Shown here one piece after another: positions 7,871 to 15,281 of a stretch of 22,117 nt of DNA (the stretch's first letter is position 1; the number at the start of each line of letters is the position of its first letter). The DNA is from a virus, in IMG/VR virus record IMGVR_UViG_3300049216_000582, positions 1 through 22,117 of that record. One strand, written 5' to 3'. A program made the position numbers and the translations under genes. The notes under the pieces were generated by a model, which had not been told where the DNA came from, searched no databases, and saw only the letters and a program-made list of their open reading frames with translations.

Positions 7871-9417
7871 CGTCCTCGCCCCCTTGGGAATTTGAGTTTT
7901 AAGACATCGCCGCCATTTTGCTGATTTACCCAAGGATCGTTGATCTCGACAGTCGCGGTGTCGCTTGAAGTCCGTTCGCTCGACATCCCAGCGGGACGGT
8001 AAGTGATTACGGACCCGTCCGCCATCGTTGCGTAGAAGGCGCCTTCATTTGCATTGCCGATGGGGGTAACGGAGACAGGCGTGCGTCCAGCGTAGAGCTG
8101 TTGAACGTAGGACATCGCCGTCGCATTGGGATCGTCCGACGCGGGCATATTGCGACCGCCCGCCGATTTTCCCGGCAATACGCCCGGTAATTGGCCGTCC
8201 GGGGCCACCGCAGCGGCGGTCGTTCCGGGCGGAGGAGCGGAAGTTTGAGCCTTTGGCTGCGGTTCGTTGCCGTTCGGCGCTGCCGTTTCGGGCTGCGGCT
8301 CCTCCGACATCGGTTCCATCGGCGCGGCGATAACTACTTGTTCGCGACCGCCCCCTCCCGCATCCGTCATAGTCGGGCTATGTTCGGTGTTATCCGCGAC
8401 CTGACCGCGCGCCCTTGGATCGACGGCATCTTCCTCTGTCGTGAACCGCCCCTGCTCGTCGTGATACGGATTGTACTTCACAACCCCCGCCCCGAGCCCC
8501 AGCCCCAAATCCGCCCGCGCCTCGGCGACGGTCTTCACGCCCGCGTTGACGAGGATCGCAATCGTCTGCGCCTGTTGCAACGGATCGACCGCATCGTCGC
8601 CGACCCAGAAAAACTCCAGATCCGGCGCCGCGAAACAAACAGCAATCACCCGGTCCAGCGCCATCTTCACCCAGGCCTTCAGCGGCACGAGTCCTTCCTG
8701 CGCGGCCTGTGTCCGCAGCGTCTCCGATGTCGCCCGGTTGACTTGCGAGACAAACGCCGAGGCGGGCACGGAGAACGCATAACAAATCACGCGAGCGAGC
8801 CACTCGTCGTACTGATCCTTCAGCGGCGGCTGACGCGTCTCTGTCAGTTTGAAATCCGCTGGCATGAACTTGACCATGCGGCGGCGCGCAAGGTTGCCGC
8901 TCATCAATGCATCGAAATAATCCTGAAACTGCCGTATCTGATCGACCGTCCAATTCCTAGGCAGCGTCGCGAAGGAATCCGGGATCGAGCCCGTGTTGTA
9001 ATAGTCCAGCGTCGCCTGCTCGCGCCTCAGCGCGATGTTGATCGTCAGTGCGATCTGCTCGACCGGCGAGAGTCCGTAGAGGCGATGCGACCGCGCATTG
9101 CGCGGCAGATACAGCAACTCGTCAGCGGCGAAGTCCGCCGCCGGCACGCCATGCAGCACCTGCTGATAGGCGGGATCGGGCGGCGCCGGCGAGCGCCCGT
9201 CCTCGCCGATCAGTGGTTTGATCGTCGCACCGTCCACCACATCGAGCGAATACAGCGCGCCCGATCGCGCAAAGCGGGGATAGACACACGCCGCGTCGAT
9301 CACCAGCATGTCCTCGACCAGCATCCGCAGCCAGGTCGAAAACCCATGCCGCCGGTCCGGCGCCGCCAGAAACTCCCGAGGCCAACTGGCGCGCCTATTC
9401 TTGCCGCGATTGCACAA
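7867..9417 (-). CDS. Orphan portal-toxin cassette, 5'-truncated (516 codons)
   Basis: Residues 14-355 match portal residues 124-465 almost without change, including SPVEQ.AL, the KPLIGEDGRSP segment and the NPYHDEQGRFTTEEDA linker. The first 123 portal codons are missing. Reading can start only at a TTG (9417) directly after the previous stop, with no convincing Shine-Dalgarno. Residues 356-516 are unrelated to the tip of the full-length copy: a Pro/Ala/Glu-rich stretch (360-430), then a small domain, residues about 430-516, with GAFYATMADGSVITYRPAG, ATVEIN and DVLKLKF. That reads as a compact beta-rich toxin-type domain whose activity I cannot name. It is followed with a 4-base overlap by a candidate immunity gene. 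It is probably a silent reserve cassette and could be activated by recombination with the full-length portal. Confidence 0.7.
   Translation of the reverse strand: MCNRGKNRRASWPREFLAAPDRRHGFSTWLRMLVEDMLVIDAACVYPRFARSGALYSLDVVDGATIKPLIGEDGRSPAPPDPAYQQVLHGVPAADFAADELLYLPRNARSHRLYGLSPVEQIALTINIALRREQATLDYYNTGSIPDSFATLPRNWTVDQIRQFQDYFDALMSGNLARRRMVKFMPADFKLTETRQPPLKDQYDEWLARVICYAFSVPASAFVSQVNRATSETLRTQAAQEGLVPLKAWVKMALDRVIAVCFAAPDLEFFWVGDDAVDPLQQAQTIAILVNAGVKTVAEARADLGLGLGAGVVKYNPYHDEQGRFTTEEDAVDPRARGQVADNTEHSPTMTDAGGGGREQVVIAAPMEPMSEEPQPETAAPNGNEPQPKAQTSAPPPGTTAAAVAPDGQLPGVLPGKSAGGRNMPASDDPNATAMSYVQQLYAGRTPVSVTPIGNANEGAFYATMADGSVITYRPAGMSSERTSSDTATVEINDPWVNQQNGGDVLKLKFPRGRGR
8351..9378 (-). repeat. 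Portal repeat block B (about 1.03 kb)
   Basis: Aligns without gaps to 10281-11308 (constant offset of 1930). It starts at portal codon 124 and ends just past the TMTDAGG codons, where both the orphan and the full-length gene diverge into different tips. Differences are scattered and mostly at third codon positions. Confidence 0.85.
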
Positions 9418-9852
9418 TCAACGCTTATGCGTAAATTGTGAGAAGTTCTCTATCCGCACTCTATTGCCATTATACTGTCGGCTTGCGTCATAATAGATTG
9501 CGGCTACCCAAGCCACCAAAATTATGAGTAGCCGTAACAAAGGTAGCCAATGGCCGTAAATTATCGCACGCGCACAAACAGTTCGAAACACTATGAAATT
9601 GACCAACAAAAAAAGCATGGGGTATGGAAATGCGAATACCACCCAAATAATAGGATCTCCTGGGCCCCCGTATAAACCTTCGTCACCATAGGGAGCCCAA
9701 ATTAGAGACGCAGAACGTAAGTATAGAAAAATCCCAATTCCGTTCGAAATCGTAAAACATGTCGACAGAAGCCATTTTTTTATTATCGATTTGTGCTTTT
9801 CCTTCAGCTTATTGCGGCGCGGAAAATGGCCCAGAATGGTTTGCAGCGTCAT
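9418..9852 (-). CDS. Candidate membrane immunity protein for the main tip (144 aa)
   Basis: Three probable membrane helices lie at residues about 27-46 (LLSTCFTISNGIGIFLYL), 68-91 (IIWVVFAFPYPMLFLLVNFI) and 102-121 (WLPLLRLLIILVAWVAAIYY). The loop between the first two carries DEGLYGGPGDP, and the N-terminus is strongly basic, suggesting it faces the cytoplasm. The ATG at 9852 was chosen because AAAGAGG lies five bases upstream and the domain starts there. The reading frame extends to 10053, but that part is antisense-like portal-tip sequence. It overlaps the end of the portal-toxin frame by 44 bases. GC is markedly low (two 60-base stretches at 9541-9660 are 42-43%, against 72% at 9121-9180). 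A membrane immunity protein for the preceding toxin tip is the best reading. No family is assigned. Confidence 0.55.
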   Translation of the reverse strand: MTLQTILGHFPRRNKLKEKHKSIIKKWLLSTCFTISNGIGIFLYLRSASLIWAPYGDEGLYGGPGDPIIWVVFAFPYPMLFLLVNFIVFRTVCARAIIYGHWLPLLRLLIILVAWVAAIYYDASRQYNGNRVRIENFSQFTHKR

Positions 9853-11677
9853 TCCAACCTCTTTCCCACCATTGTGATTGAGATGACGATCCTGCGTTGG
9901 AGGACATCGTGTGAGCGAACGTGCCCGCGATTGCAATGGTTTCGAGCCTCGAATACCCCGCGCCAGCCATGTATACGCCAACCGCGTAGTTTGATGCATC
10001 GCTGTAAGCCGGATAGAAGTTGCCACCGTCTCGTTGAAAATCAAATGCGCCAAAATGCCCTATTTCCGCGCCCGCGCCAGCCAGACCCTTCAACCTTCCT
10101 GCGGCAAACACTTCTGCGAAGTTTGCTCTGGGTGGCGCGAGAAATGCAACACCGTCCCCGGATTTGAATTCTACAGCGTCTTTTGGCGGCTCGTGGACGA
10201 TTGTCAACTGGGCTGGTGTAACTATCGCGGGGCCATCATCTTGAGCCGCGGCTGAAGGAGGTCGGGGTGGCTCTGAACCGGCTCCCCCCGCATCCGTCAT
10301 CGTCGGGCTGTTGTCGGTGTTGTCCGCGACCTGACCGCGCGCCCTCGGATCGACCGCATCTTCCTCGGTCGTGAACCGCCCCTGCTCATCATGATACGGG
10401 TTGAACTTGACGACCCCCGCCCCGCGCCCCAATCCCAGATCCGCCCGCGCTTCGGCGACCGTCTTCACGCCCGCGTTGACCAGGATCGCAATCGTCTGGG
10501 CCTGTTGCAGCGGATCGACGGCGTCGTCGCCGACCCAGAAAAACTCCAATCCTGGCTCGCCGAAGCACTCCCCAATCACCCGGTCCAGCGCCATCTTCAC
10601 CCAGGCCTTCAGCGGCACGAGTCCTTCCTGCGCGGCCTGTGTCCGCAATGTCTCCGACGTCGCCCGGTTGACTTGCGAGACAAACGCCGAGGCCGGCACC
10701 GAAAACGCATAACAAATCACGCGAGCGAGCCACTCGTCGTACTGGTCCTTCAGCGGCGGTTGACGCGTCTCCGTCAGCTTGAAATCCGCCGGCATGAACT
10801 TGACCATCCGCCGCCGCGCGAGGTTCCCGCTCATCAACGCATCGAAATAGTCCTGGAACTGCCGTATCTGATCGACCGTCCAATCCTTCGGCAGCGTGGC
10901 GAAGGAATCCGGGATCGAGCCGGTGTTGTAATAATCGAGCGTCGCCTGCTCGCGCCGCAGCGCAATGTTGATCGTCAGCGCGATCTGTTCGACCGGCGAG
11001 AAGCCATAGAGCCGATGCGACCGCACATTGCGCGGCAGATACAGCAACTCGTCAGCTGCGAAGTCCGCCGCCGGCACGCCATGCAACACCTGCTGATATG
11101 CCGGATCGGGCGGAGCCGGCGAGCGTCCGTCCTCGCCGATCAGCGGCTTGATGGTCGCGCCGTCCACCACGTCGAGCGAATAGAGCGCGCCGGATCGGGC
11201 AAAGCGCGGATAGACACACGCCGCGTCGATCACCAGCATATCCTCGACCAGCATCCGCAGCCAGGTCGAAAACCCATGCCGCCGGTCCGGCGTCGCCAGA
11301 AATTCTCGCACGGCGGCACCGCGCGCGCCGGCCCCCGGCGCCGCGCCGATGAGGCGCGGCCGCACCGTCCAGTTGAGCGCCGCGATCTGATCCTTGCGCG
11401 TCTCGATCACCGCGCGCAGCAGCGGCAGCGCGTCGGCGAGCAGCCGCAGCTCCGCGAACGACAGCGCGCTGTCGGCGCGCGGCGTATAATTGATGTTGAC
11501 GCCAAACGGATAATCCCACTGCCGCCCCTTGACCTCCGGCGGCGCCTGCGGAACCAGGGGTTGTTGCGGCCCGAACCAGCTTTCCGGCCCGGCGCCGCTG
11601 ATGACGAACCGGGTCGCGGCGGCCAGGCGCGCAAACACGCTGGCGGGAATCGGCGTTTCGACGCCCTCTGAAGGCAT
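9809..11677 (-). CDS. Phage portal protein with C-terminal polymorphic-toxin-like tip (622 aa)
   Basis: Residues 1-423 are a phage portal protein: ALSFAELRLLADALPLLRAV, RKDQIAALNWTVRPR, YLPRNVRSHRLYGFSPVEQI, then CYAFSVPASAFVSQVNRATS. A dodecamer would form the DNA channel at the capsid vertex. Residues 424-465 are a linker containing NPYHDEQGRFTTEEDA, a motif I associate with the junction before toxin tips in alphaproteobacterial phage proteins. Residues 466-622 are a variable tip (AEIGHFGAFDFQR, FYPAYSDASNYAVGVYMAGA, then WWERGWNDAANHSGPF), perhaps related to type-44-like polymorphic toxins; that is a weak recollection. Start at 11677: AAGGA seven bases before ATG. It is the only full-length portal in the window and sits after the tail terminator instead of after terminase. 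Two displaced portal copies follow. Portal call firm, toxin call inferred. Confidence 0.8.
   Translation of the reverse strand: MPSEGVETPIPASVFARLAAATRFVISGAGPESWFGPQQPLVPQAPPEVKGRQWDYPFGVNINYTPRADSALSFAELRLLADALPLLRAVIETRKDQIAALNWTVRPRLIGAAPGAGARGAAVREFLATPDRRHGFSTWLRMLVEDMLVIDAACVYPRFARSGALYSLDVVDGATIKPLIGEDGRSPAPPDPAYQQVLHGVPAADFAADELLYLPRNVRSHRLYGFSPVEQIALTINIALRREQATLDYYNTGSIPDSFATLPKDWTVDQIRQFQDYFDALMSGNLARRRMVKFMPADFKLTETRQPPLKDQYDEWLARVICYAFSVPASAFVSQVNRATSETLRTQAAQEGLVPLKAWVKMALDRVIGECFGEPGLEFFWVGDDAVDPLQQAQTIAILVNAGVKTVAEARADLGLGRGAGVVKFNPYHDEQGRFTTEEDAVDPRARGQVADNTDNSPTMTDAGGAGSEPPRPPSAAAQDDGPAIVTPAQLTIVHEPPKDAVEFKSGDGVAFLAPPRANFAEVFAAGRLKGLAGAGAEIGHFGAFDFQRDGGNFYPAYSDASNYAVGVYMAGAGYSRLETIAIAGTFAHTMSSNAGSSSQSQWWERGWNDAANHSGPFSAPQ
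10281..11442 (-). repeat. Portal repeat block A (parent block inside the full-length gene)
   Basis: The part of the full-length portal gene that is shared with block B (8351-9378) and block C (6502-7365). These direct repeats of 0.9-1 kb supply long homology for exchange of everything downstream of portal codon 465. Confidence 0.85.
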
Positions 11678-11709
11678 GAGTATGTCCTTATGAGTTTGGG
11701 CGCGAAGGT

Positions 11710-12144
11710 TTACGGGCCAACCAGCCGCACGCTCACCACCGCCAGTCCGTCGCCGTCGAGGTCGCCGGTGTCGCGCACGGGGACGCCGATAATCTTGCAA
11801 TCGTAGACGGCGCCGCCCAGCGTCTGCCGCCCGCGCGCGTCGTCGAGCCGGCGCGGCGCCAGCGCCGCGTCGAGCGCGTCGAGCGCTTCGTTGATCGCGG
11901 AGGCGCCCGGCTTGGAGGGATCGCGCGCGTCGAAATAGAGAAACAGCTTGGCCTCGAACGTGCGCCTTGGCGCCGCCAGCGAAGTCCACTGGTAGGTTTC
12001 CGGCCCCGACTCCAGTTGGAACAAGGCCGGCCGCAGCTGCGCCGGCACTTCGCTCCACAATTTGATGCGCCGCGAGACGACGCCCCAGGCGTAGGCGGCC
12101 GAGACTCTCTGGAACAGCGCGGAAAAGGCGGCCTCTCGGCTCAT
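11710..12144 (-). CDS. Tail terminator / tail completion protein, GTA gp8-like (144 aa)
   Basis: Third of the head-tail joining genes. It has the short alpha/beta layout of tail terminator proteins: an N-terminal helix (EAAFSALFQRVSAAYAWG), then PALFQLESGPE, RRTFEAKLFLYFDARDPSKP, a long helix with ALDALDAAL, and a C-terminal strand pair ending GDLDGDGLAVVSVRLVGP. This matches the DUF3168-type pattern in which substrate-like beta strands cap the tail tube. ATG overlaps the preceding stop (ATGA). The portal gene starts 32 bases after it. The family call comes from position and layout; the sequence motif itself is weak. Confidence 0.65.
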   Translation of the reverse strand: MSREAAFSALFQRVSAAYAWGVVSRRIKLWSEVPAQLRPALFQLESGPETYQWTSLAAPRRTFEAKLFLYFDARDPSKPGASAINEALDALDAALAPRRLDDARGRQTLGGAVYDCKIIGVPVRDTGDLDGDGLAVVSVRLVGP

Positions 12145-12623
12145 GCGTTCCAGGCCTCCGTGGCTGCGTTCGAGAGTTCTGCGACGATCTCGTCGCGCGA
12201 GTCCTCAAGGCTCGACGCGAGATAGGCGTGCGCGGGAATCGTCGAGCCGGGATGCTCGACCCGCCGCGCGAACCGCAAGCCGCCGCCGCCGATGAACGCC
12301 AGCGCCCGCGCCTTGTCAGGCAGGATCTCGTGCGCCGAGGTGCGGCCGCCATATTCCTGGATCGCGGCGTATTTGACGTCGCCGTTCGACCCGACCGTCG
12401 CCGTCACCATCCCGTCGTCAACGCGTACGTCGGCGACGATCGAGGCTTTCAGTGCGCCCGACTTCGATTGGAGCGTTTGCCCCGAGAGCTTCTCGTCGCG
12501 CACCTTGGCGGCGAGGTTAGCCGCGAGATCGCGCGCCTTCGCTTCGAGCCGCGCCGACATATCGGCAGGCAAGCCCGCCAGTCGCGCGTCGAGCGCCTCG
12601 ATGCCGGAAAGATTGGCGAACAT
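12141..12623 (-). CDS. HK97 gp10-like head-tail connector / stopper-type protein (160 aa)
   Basis: The pattern is that of the HK97 gp10 family: an N-terminal helix (GIEALDARLAGLPADMSARL), LSGQTLQSKSGALKASIVAD, then the signature YAAIQEYGGRTSAHEI (residues 85-100) and a C-terminal stretch IPAHAYLASSLEDSRDEIVA. It closes the head-tail joint after DNA packaging. The ATG at 12623 overlaps the adaptor stop by one base (TGATG); a much longer open frame continues upstream to 13238 but is a shadow of the adaptor gene. The stop overlaps the next gene's ATG, so three genes are translationally linked. Confidence 0.8.
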   Translation of the reverse strand: MFANLSGIEALDARLAGLPADMSARLEAKARDLAANLAAKVRDEKLSGQTLQSKSGALKASIVADVRVDDGMVTATVGSNGDVKYAAIQEYGGRTSAHEILPDKARALAFIGGGGLRFARRVEHPGSTIPAHAYLASSLEDSRDEIVAELSNAATEAWNA

Positions 12624-13444
12624 CAGAACGCCGTCCGCCGATAGGGCGCGATCAGCGCTTCCACCGCCGCCGACAGGCCCGTCAAATCGTAGGCGATCGT
12701 CTCCTGGCCGCCCAGCGATTTCGAGCGTAGGCCGATGCGATCGGCGGCGCGAAACCGGTCGGCGGCGAGTTCGGTGGCGGCCTGCGCTAAATCCTGCGGC
12801 ACGAATCCGTAAGATAGCGACAACGCCACGCCTGAATCCGCCGCGTTGAACAGATAGACGCCGGCGGCGACCGAATATTGCCCCGCGCCCGGCGCGCCGG
12901 TCACCGCATGAAGCGCCGCCCCGGAACCAGCATAGACGACGCCGAGATCGCGCGCCCAGGCGCCGAACGGCGCCGAGGCGGTGAGGAGGTAAGGCGCCGC
13001 GGCCGGCGCCATCCACGCCTCGCCTTCGACAGCATAGCCGGCCTGATAGGCGACAACCAGGTTCTGCCGGCGCCGATGAAATCGGCGCCCGAAGATGTCG
13101 AGCGCCTGCGGCCGCCCCGGCGGGGCGACGTCTCCTGGTTGCAGCAAATAACCGAGCGAGGGCGGTGCGCTCGCGGGCAGGGCGGCCGGCACGGCGAGTC
13201 CATCGAGAATGACCGAGTTCACCTGCTGCACAGGCCAATTCGTGAGATAGACGCGATCGCTTTCGAGGTCGATCGTTTCGATATAATTTTGCGGAAGCAG
13301 CGACGTCCGGCTCAACGCGGCGTAGATCGTCCGGCTGGCCGCGACGACAAGTCCGGCGAGCGTCGCGTCGCTCGGCGTCGGCGTGCTAGGCAAGCCCAGC
13401 CACGCCTTCACGCTGGCGACATTTGTGAGGTCGTAAGCAGACAT
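12623..13444 (-). CDS. Head-tail adaptor (gp6-like connector) with inserted Ig-like module (273 aa)
   Basis: The N-terminus (VASVKAWLGL, then SDATLAGLVVAASRTIYAAL) is the helical start of the gp6/connector family, followed by RVYLTNWPVQQVNSVILDG and a VVAYQAGYA strand, the usual family landmarks. The C-terminal helix is DLAQAATELAADRFRAADRI and it ends AVEALIAPYRR. Residues about 145-215 are an insertion (RDLGVVYAGSGAALHAVT, GQYSVAAGVYLFNAADSG, LSLSYGFVP) that is not part of the connector fold and closely resembles the module in the major tail protein. GGAG lies six bases before the ATG. It would bind the portal ring from below, although here the portal gene is three genes downstream. Confidence 0.75.
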   Translation of the reverse strand: MSAYDLTNVASVKAWLGLPSTPTPSDATLAGLVVAASRTIYAALSRTSLLPQNYIETIDLESDRVYLTNWPVQQVNSVILDGLAVPAALPASAPPSLGYLLQPGDVAPPGRPQALDIFGRRFHRRRQNLVVAYQAGYAVEGEAWMAPAAAPYLLTASAPFGAWARDLGVVYAGSGAALHAVTGAPGAGQYSVAAGVYLFNAADSGVALSLSYGFVPQDLAQAATELAADRFRAADRIGLRSKSLGGQETIAYDLTGLSAAVEALIAPYRRTAF

Positions 13445-13479
13445 CGCGGCTCCGCGTCTTCAGAGAAGCGCCGTCGCAC

Positions 13480-14967
13480 TTAGCCGTTGCCGATGTTGGT
13501 CAGCACGCCAACGCCGAACGGCGCATAGACCGCCAGCACTTCTTCCGTGTAGACGCCGTATTCGCGACGACGGGTGCGCAGCGGCCAATCGATGCGGTAG
13601 TAGTCGCGCCGCGTCATCACTTCGGCGACATTCGGAACCTGGTTGGATTGATACCAGACCGGCAGCCGCTCGGCGAAAGCCAGAATGGTGCCCGGCGGCA
13701 GATCGGGATGAACCCGGATCGGAATGTCGAACCCGCCATCGACGCTGAACGGGTTGTAGTACCAGCGCACGACGCCGTTCGCCGTGATGCCGTATGGCAG
13801 GCTCGTGTCGCCGTTGGCCTCCACGTTGTAGCGCAGCAGCGGCCCAGAGGCGGCGGTCAGGCATTTGGCGGTGATGTTGCGCTGTTCCTGGGTATTCACA
13901 TAGAGCACGGTCGGCGAGATGCGGTAATTGTTCCACATCGACATCAGCATGTTGTCGATCTCGACCACCGACCCGCGCCCGGACGAGGTCAGGAACGAGC
14001 CCGTGCCCGCCGCGCCCGTGGCCAACGACTGCACATAGGCGCTGTTGGCGGGATTGAAGGCGACACTGAGCAGCCCGTCGAAGGCGAGACCAGTGTTGCG
14101 CGAATTGTCGGCGATGATCGTGCTGGCGAGTTGCTGGCCGGTCGACAGCGGCGCGGCGAAAGTGGCGCTGTTGAGCGTGGTGATCGCCTGCAACGATTCC
14201 GAGCCGGCTGCGCCGACGAACCAGGCATAGGCGACCGCGCCGTTGACCAACGAAACGGTCGCCGACAAAGTCTGTCCGAGCGTCACGGCCTGCGTGGCGT
14301 TGGCGCTGCGGCCGGAGGAGCCGCCGCTCAGCGTGTAGGTGTTGCCGTCGTTGCCGGTGATGGTCTTCGACGTCGCGACGCCGCCGCTTTGCGAGGAATT
14401 GCTGTAACCTTCAAAGGTCAGCGCGACGACAATCACCGAATAGGTGGCGGCCGGAAGCGTGGCGCCCGTTCCCGCTGCGGAAAGCACCGGGGTCGAAGGC
14501 GCGCCGAGCGCGACGGAGACATTGCCGCCGAGCAGCGCGTGCTCCTCCTTGCGCATGGTTTTTTGCAACAGACGGAGCGTCGCGGTCGAGTTGATGTCCT
14601 CAAAACCCTGCGCGGCGGCCTCGGCTTCAAACGTCACCGTGTCTTCCTCGCCGAGCGTCACATAAGGCGCGACCATCGGCGTCGCCGTATAGCTCATGCT
14701 GGCCGAGCGCTGGCCTTCGGGAATCCAGCCCATTGCATCGAAGCCGGAGCCGGCGACAGACAAGATCGTGCGCCAGCGTGCGGCGTCGCCGGGAAACTGA
14801 CGCTGAACGCGCGGCAGCGAATTGCGCAGCGGTGTGATCACCGGATAGAGGTTCTTGGCCGGCGCCTGAAGATCGTAGGCGGTCAAGCCTGTCGAGATCG
14901 TGACGTTTTTGGCGAGCGACGCTTTCATCAGTTCGAGTGTCTCTTGCGTTGTGGCGGCGAGGGTCAT
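13480..14967 (-). CDS. Major capsid protein, HK97 fold, with Ig/FN3-like insertion (495 aa)
   Basis: Forms the icosahedral shell. The N-terminal part (ELMKASLAKNVTISTG, APAKNLYPVITPLRNSLPRV, MGWIPEGQRSASMSYTATPM, ALLGGNVSVALG) and the C-terminal part (AFDGLLSVAFNPANSAYVQS, DNMLMSMWNNYRISPTVLYV, AERLPVWYQSNQVPNVAEVM, ending LAVYAPFGVGVLTNIGNG) match HK97-type capsid proteins. Residues about 156-282 form a beta-rich insertion (APSTPVLSAAGTGATLPAAT, YSVIVVALTFEGYSNSS, YAWFVGAAGSESLQ) like surface Ig/FN3 decorations. The ATG at 14967 was chosen because AGGA lies seven bases upstream; an ATG at 14985 is the alternative. No separate scaffold gene is seen. Confidence 0.9.
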   Translation of the reverse strand: MTLAATTQETLELMKASLAKNVTISTGLTAYDLQAPAKNLYPVITPLRNSLPRVQRQFPGDAARWRTILSVAGSGFDAMGWIPEGQRSASMSYTATPMVAPYVTLGEEDTVTFEAEAAAQGFEDINSTATLRLLQKTMRKEEHALLGGNVSVALGAPSTPVLSAAGTGATLPAATYSVIVVALTFEGYSNSSQSGGVATSKTITGNDGNTYTLSGGSSGRSANATQAVTLGQTLSATVSLVNGAVAYAWFVGAAGSESLQAITTLNSATFAAPLSTGQQLASTIIADNSRNTGLAFDGLLSVAFNPANSAYVQSLATGAAGTGSFLTSSGRGSVVEIDNMLMSMWNNYRISPTVLYVNTQEQRNITAKCLTAASGPLLRYNVEANGDTSLPYGITANGVVRWYYNPFSVDGGFDIPIRVHPDLPPGTILAFAERLPVWYQSNQVPNVAEVMTRRDYYRIDWPLRTRRREYGVYTEEVLAVYAPFGVGVLTNIGNG

Positions 14968-15281
14968 GCGGGGTTCCTGTGACATGAGGATACGGTGCGT
15001 CAGGAGACGCGGCGGTTCGCCGCAAGGGCGGGAAGTGTTGCGGAGCGCCACGACAGGCCAGCGGGGCGGCGACGCGGGAGGGAGCCGAAAGCGGGTTCGT
15101 GGGCTTGGAGGGCGTTAGGTCGCGGTGCGGCGAGCCGGATGGTTTGGTCGGATTCAAGCGAGAAATCGCTCGCCTGAGATCGTGTCACGGCGACGAATGC
15201 CGTTAGGTCGTCTTCGTGTAGGCCAGTTCGCCTGAGGCGCGCAGTCTTGTTGAAATGTGGTCGCGGACTGAACCCAGCCCC
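14968..15281. other. 314 bp gap between protease and capsid genes
   Basis: No convincing gene on either strand; the short open frames here lack domain character and Shine-Dalgarno sequences. It holds one small perfect hairpin, AGCGA-GAAA-TCGCT at 15157-15170, without a T-run, so it is not a standard terminator. It probably contains the leader or promoter of the capsid gene, but I cannot point to -35/-10 elements. Confidence 0.4.

Noticed and set aside
8191-9441. Long plus-strand open frame of 416 codons antisense to the orphan portal
   Set aside because: It mirrors the high-GC codon pattern of the portal on the other strand. Similar antisense frames recur at 10391-11671 and 6269-7099 because the blocks are repeats. 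The arginine/histidine-rich products have no domain character.
9850-10053. Longer start (10053) for the membrane protein
   Set aside because: The extra 67 codons overlap the toxin tip in another frame and have no Shine-Dalgarno, while ATG 9852 has AAAGAGG at good distance.
6437-11677. Triplicated portal as an assembly artefact
   Set aside because: The copies differ at many third positions, have different ends and flank two unrelated low-GC genes, so misassembly of one gene does not explain them.
6437-11677. Diversity-generating retroelement as the source of variable tips
   Set aside because: No reverse transcriptase or template/variable repeat pair is seen; the tips differ as whole domains, not at scattered adenine positions.
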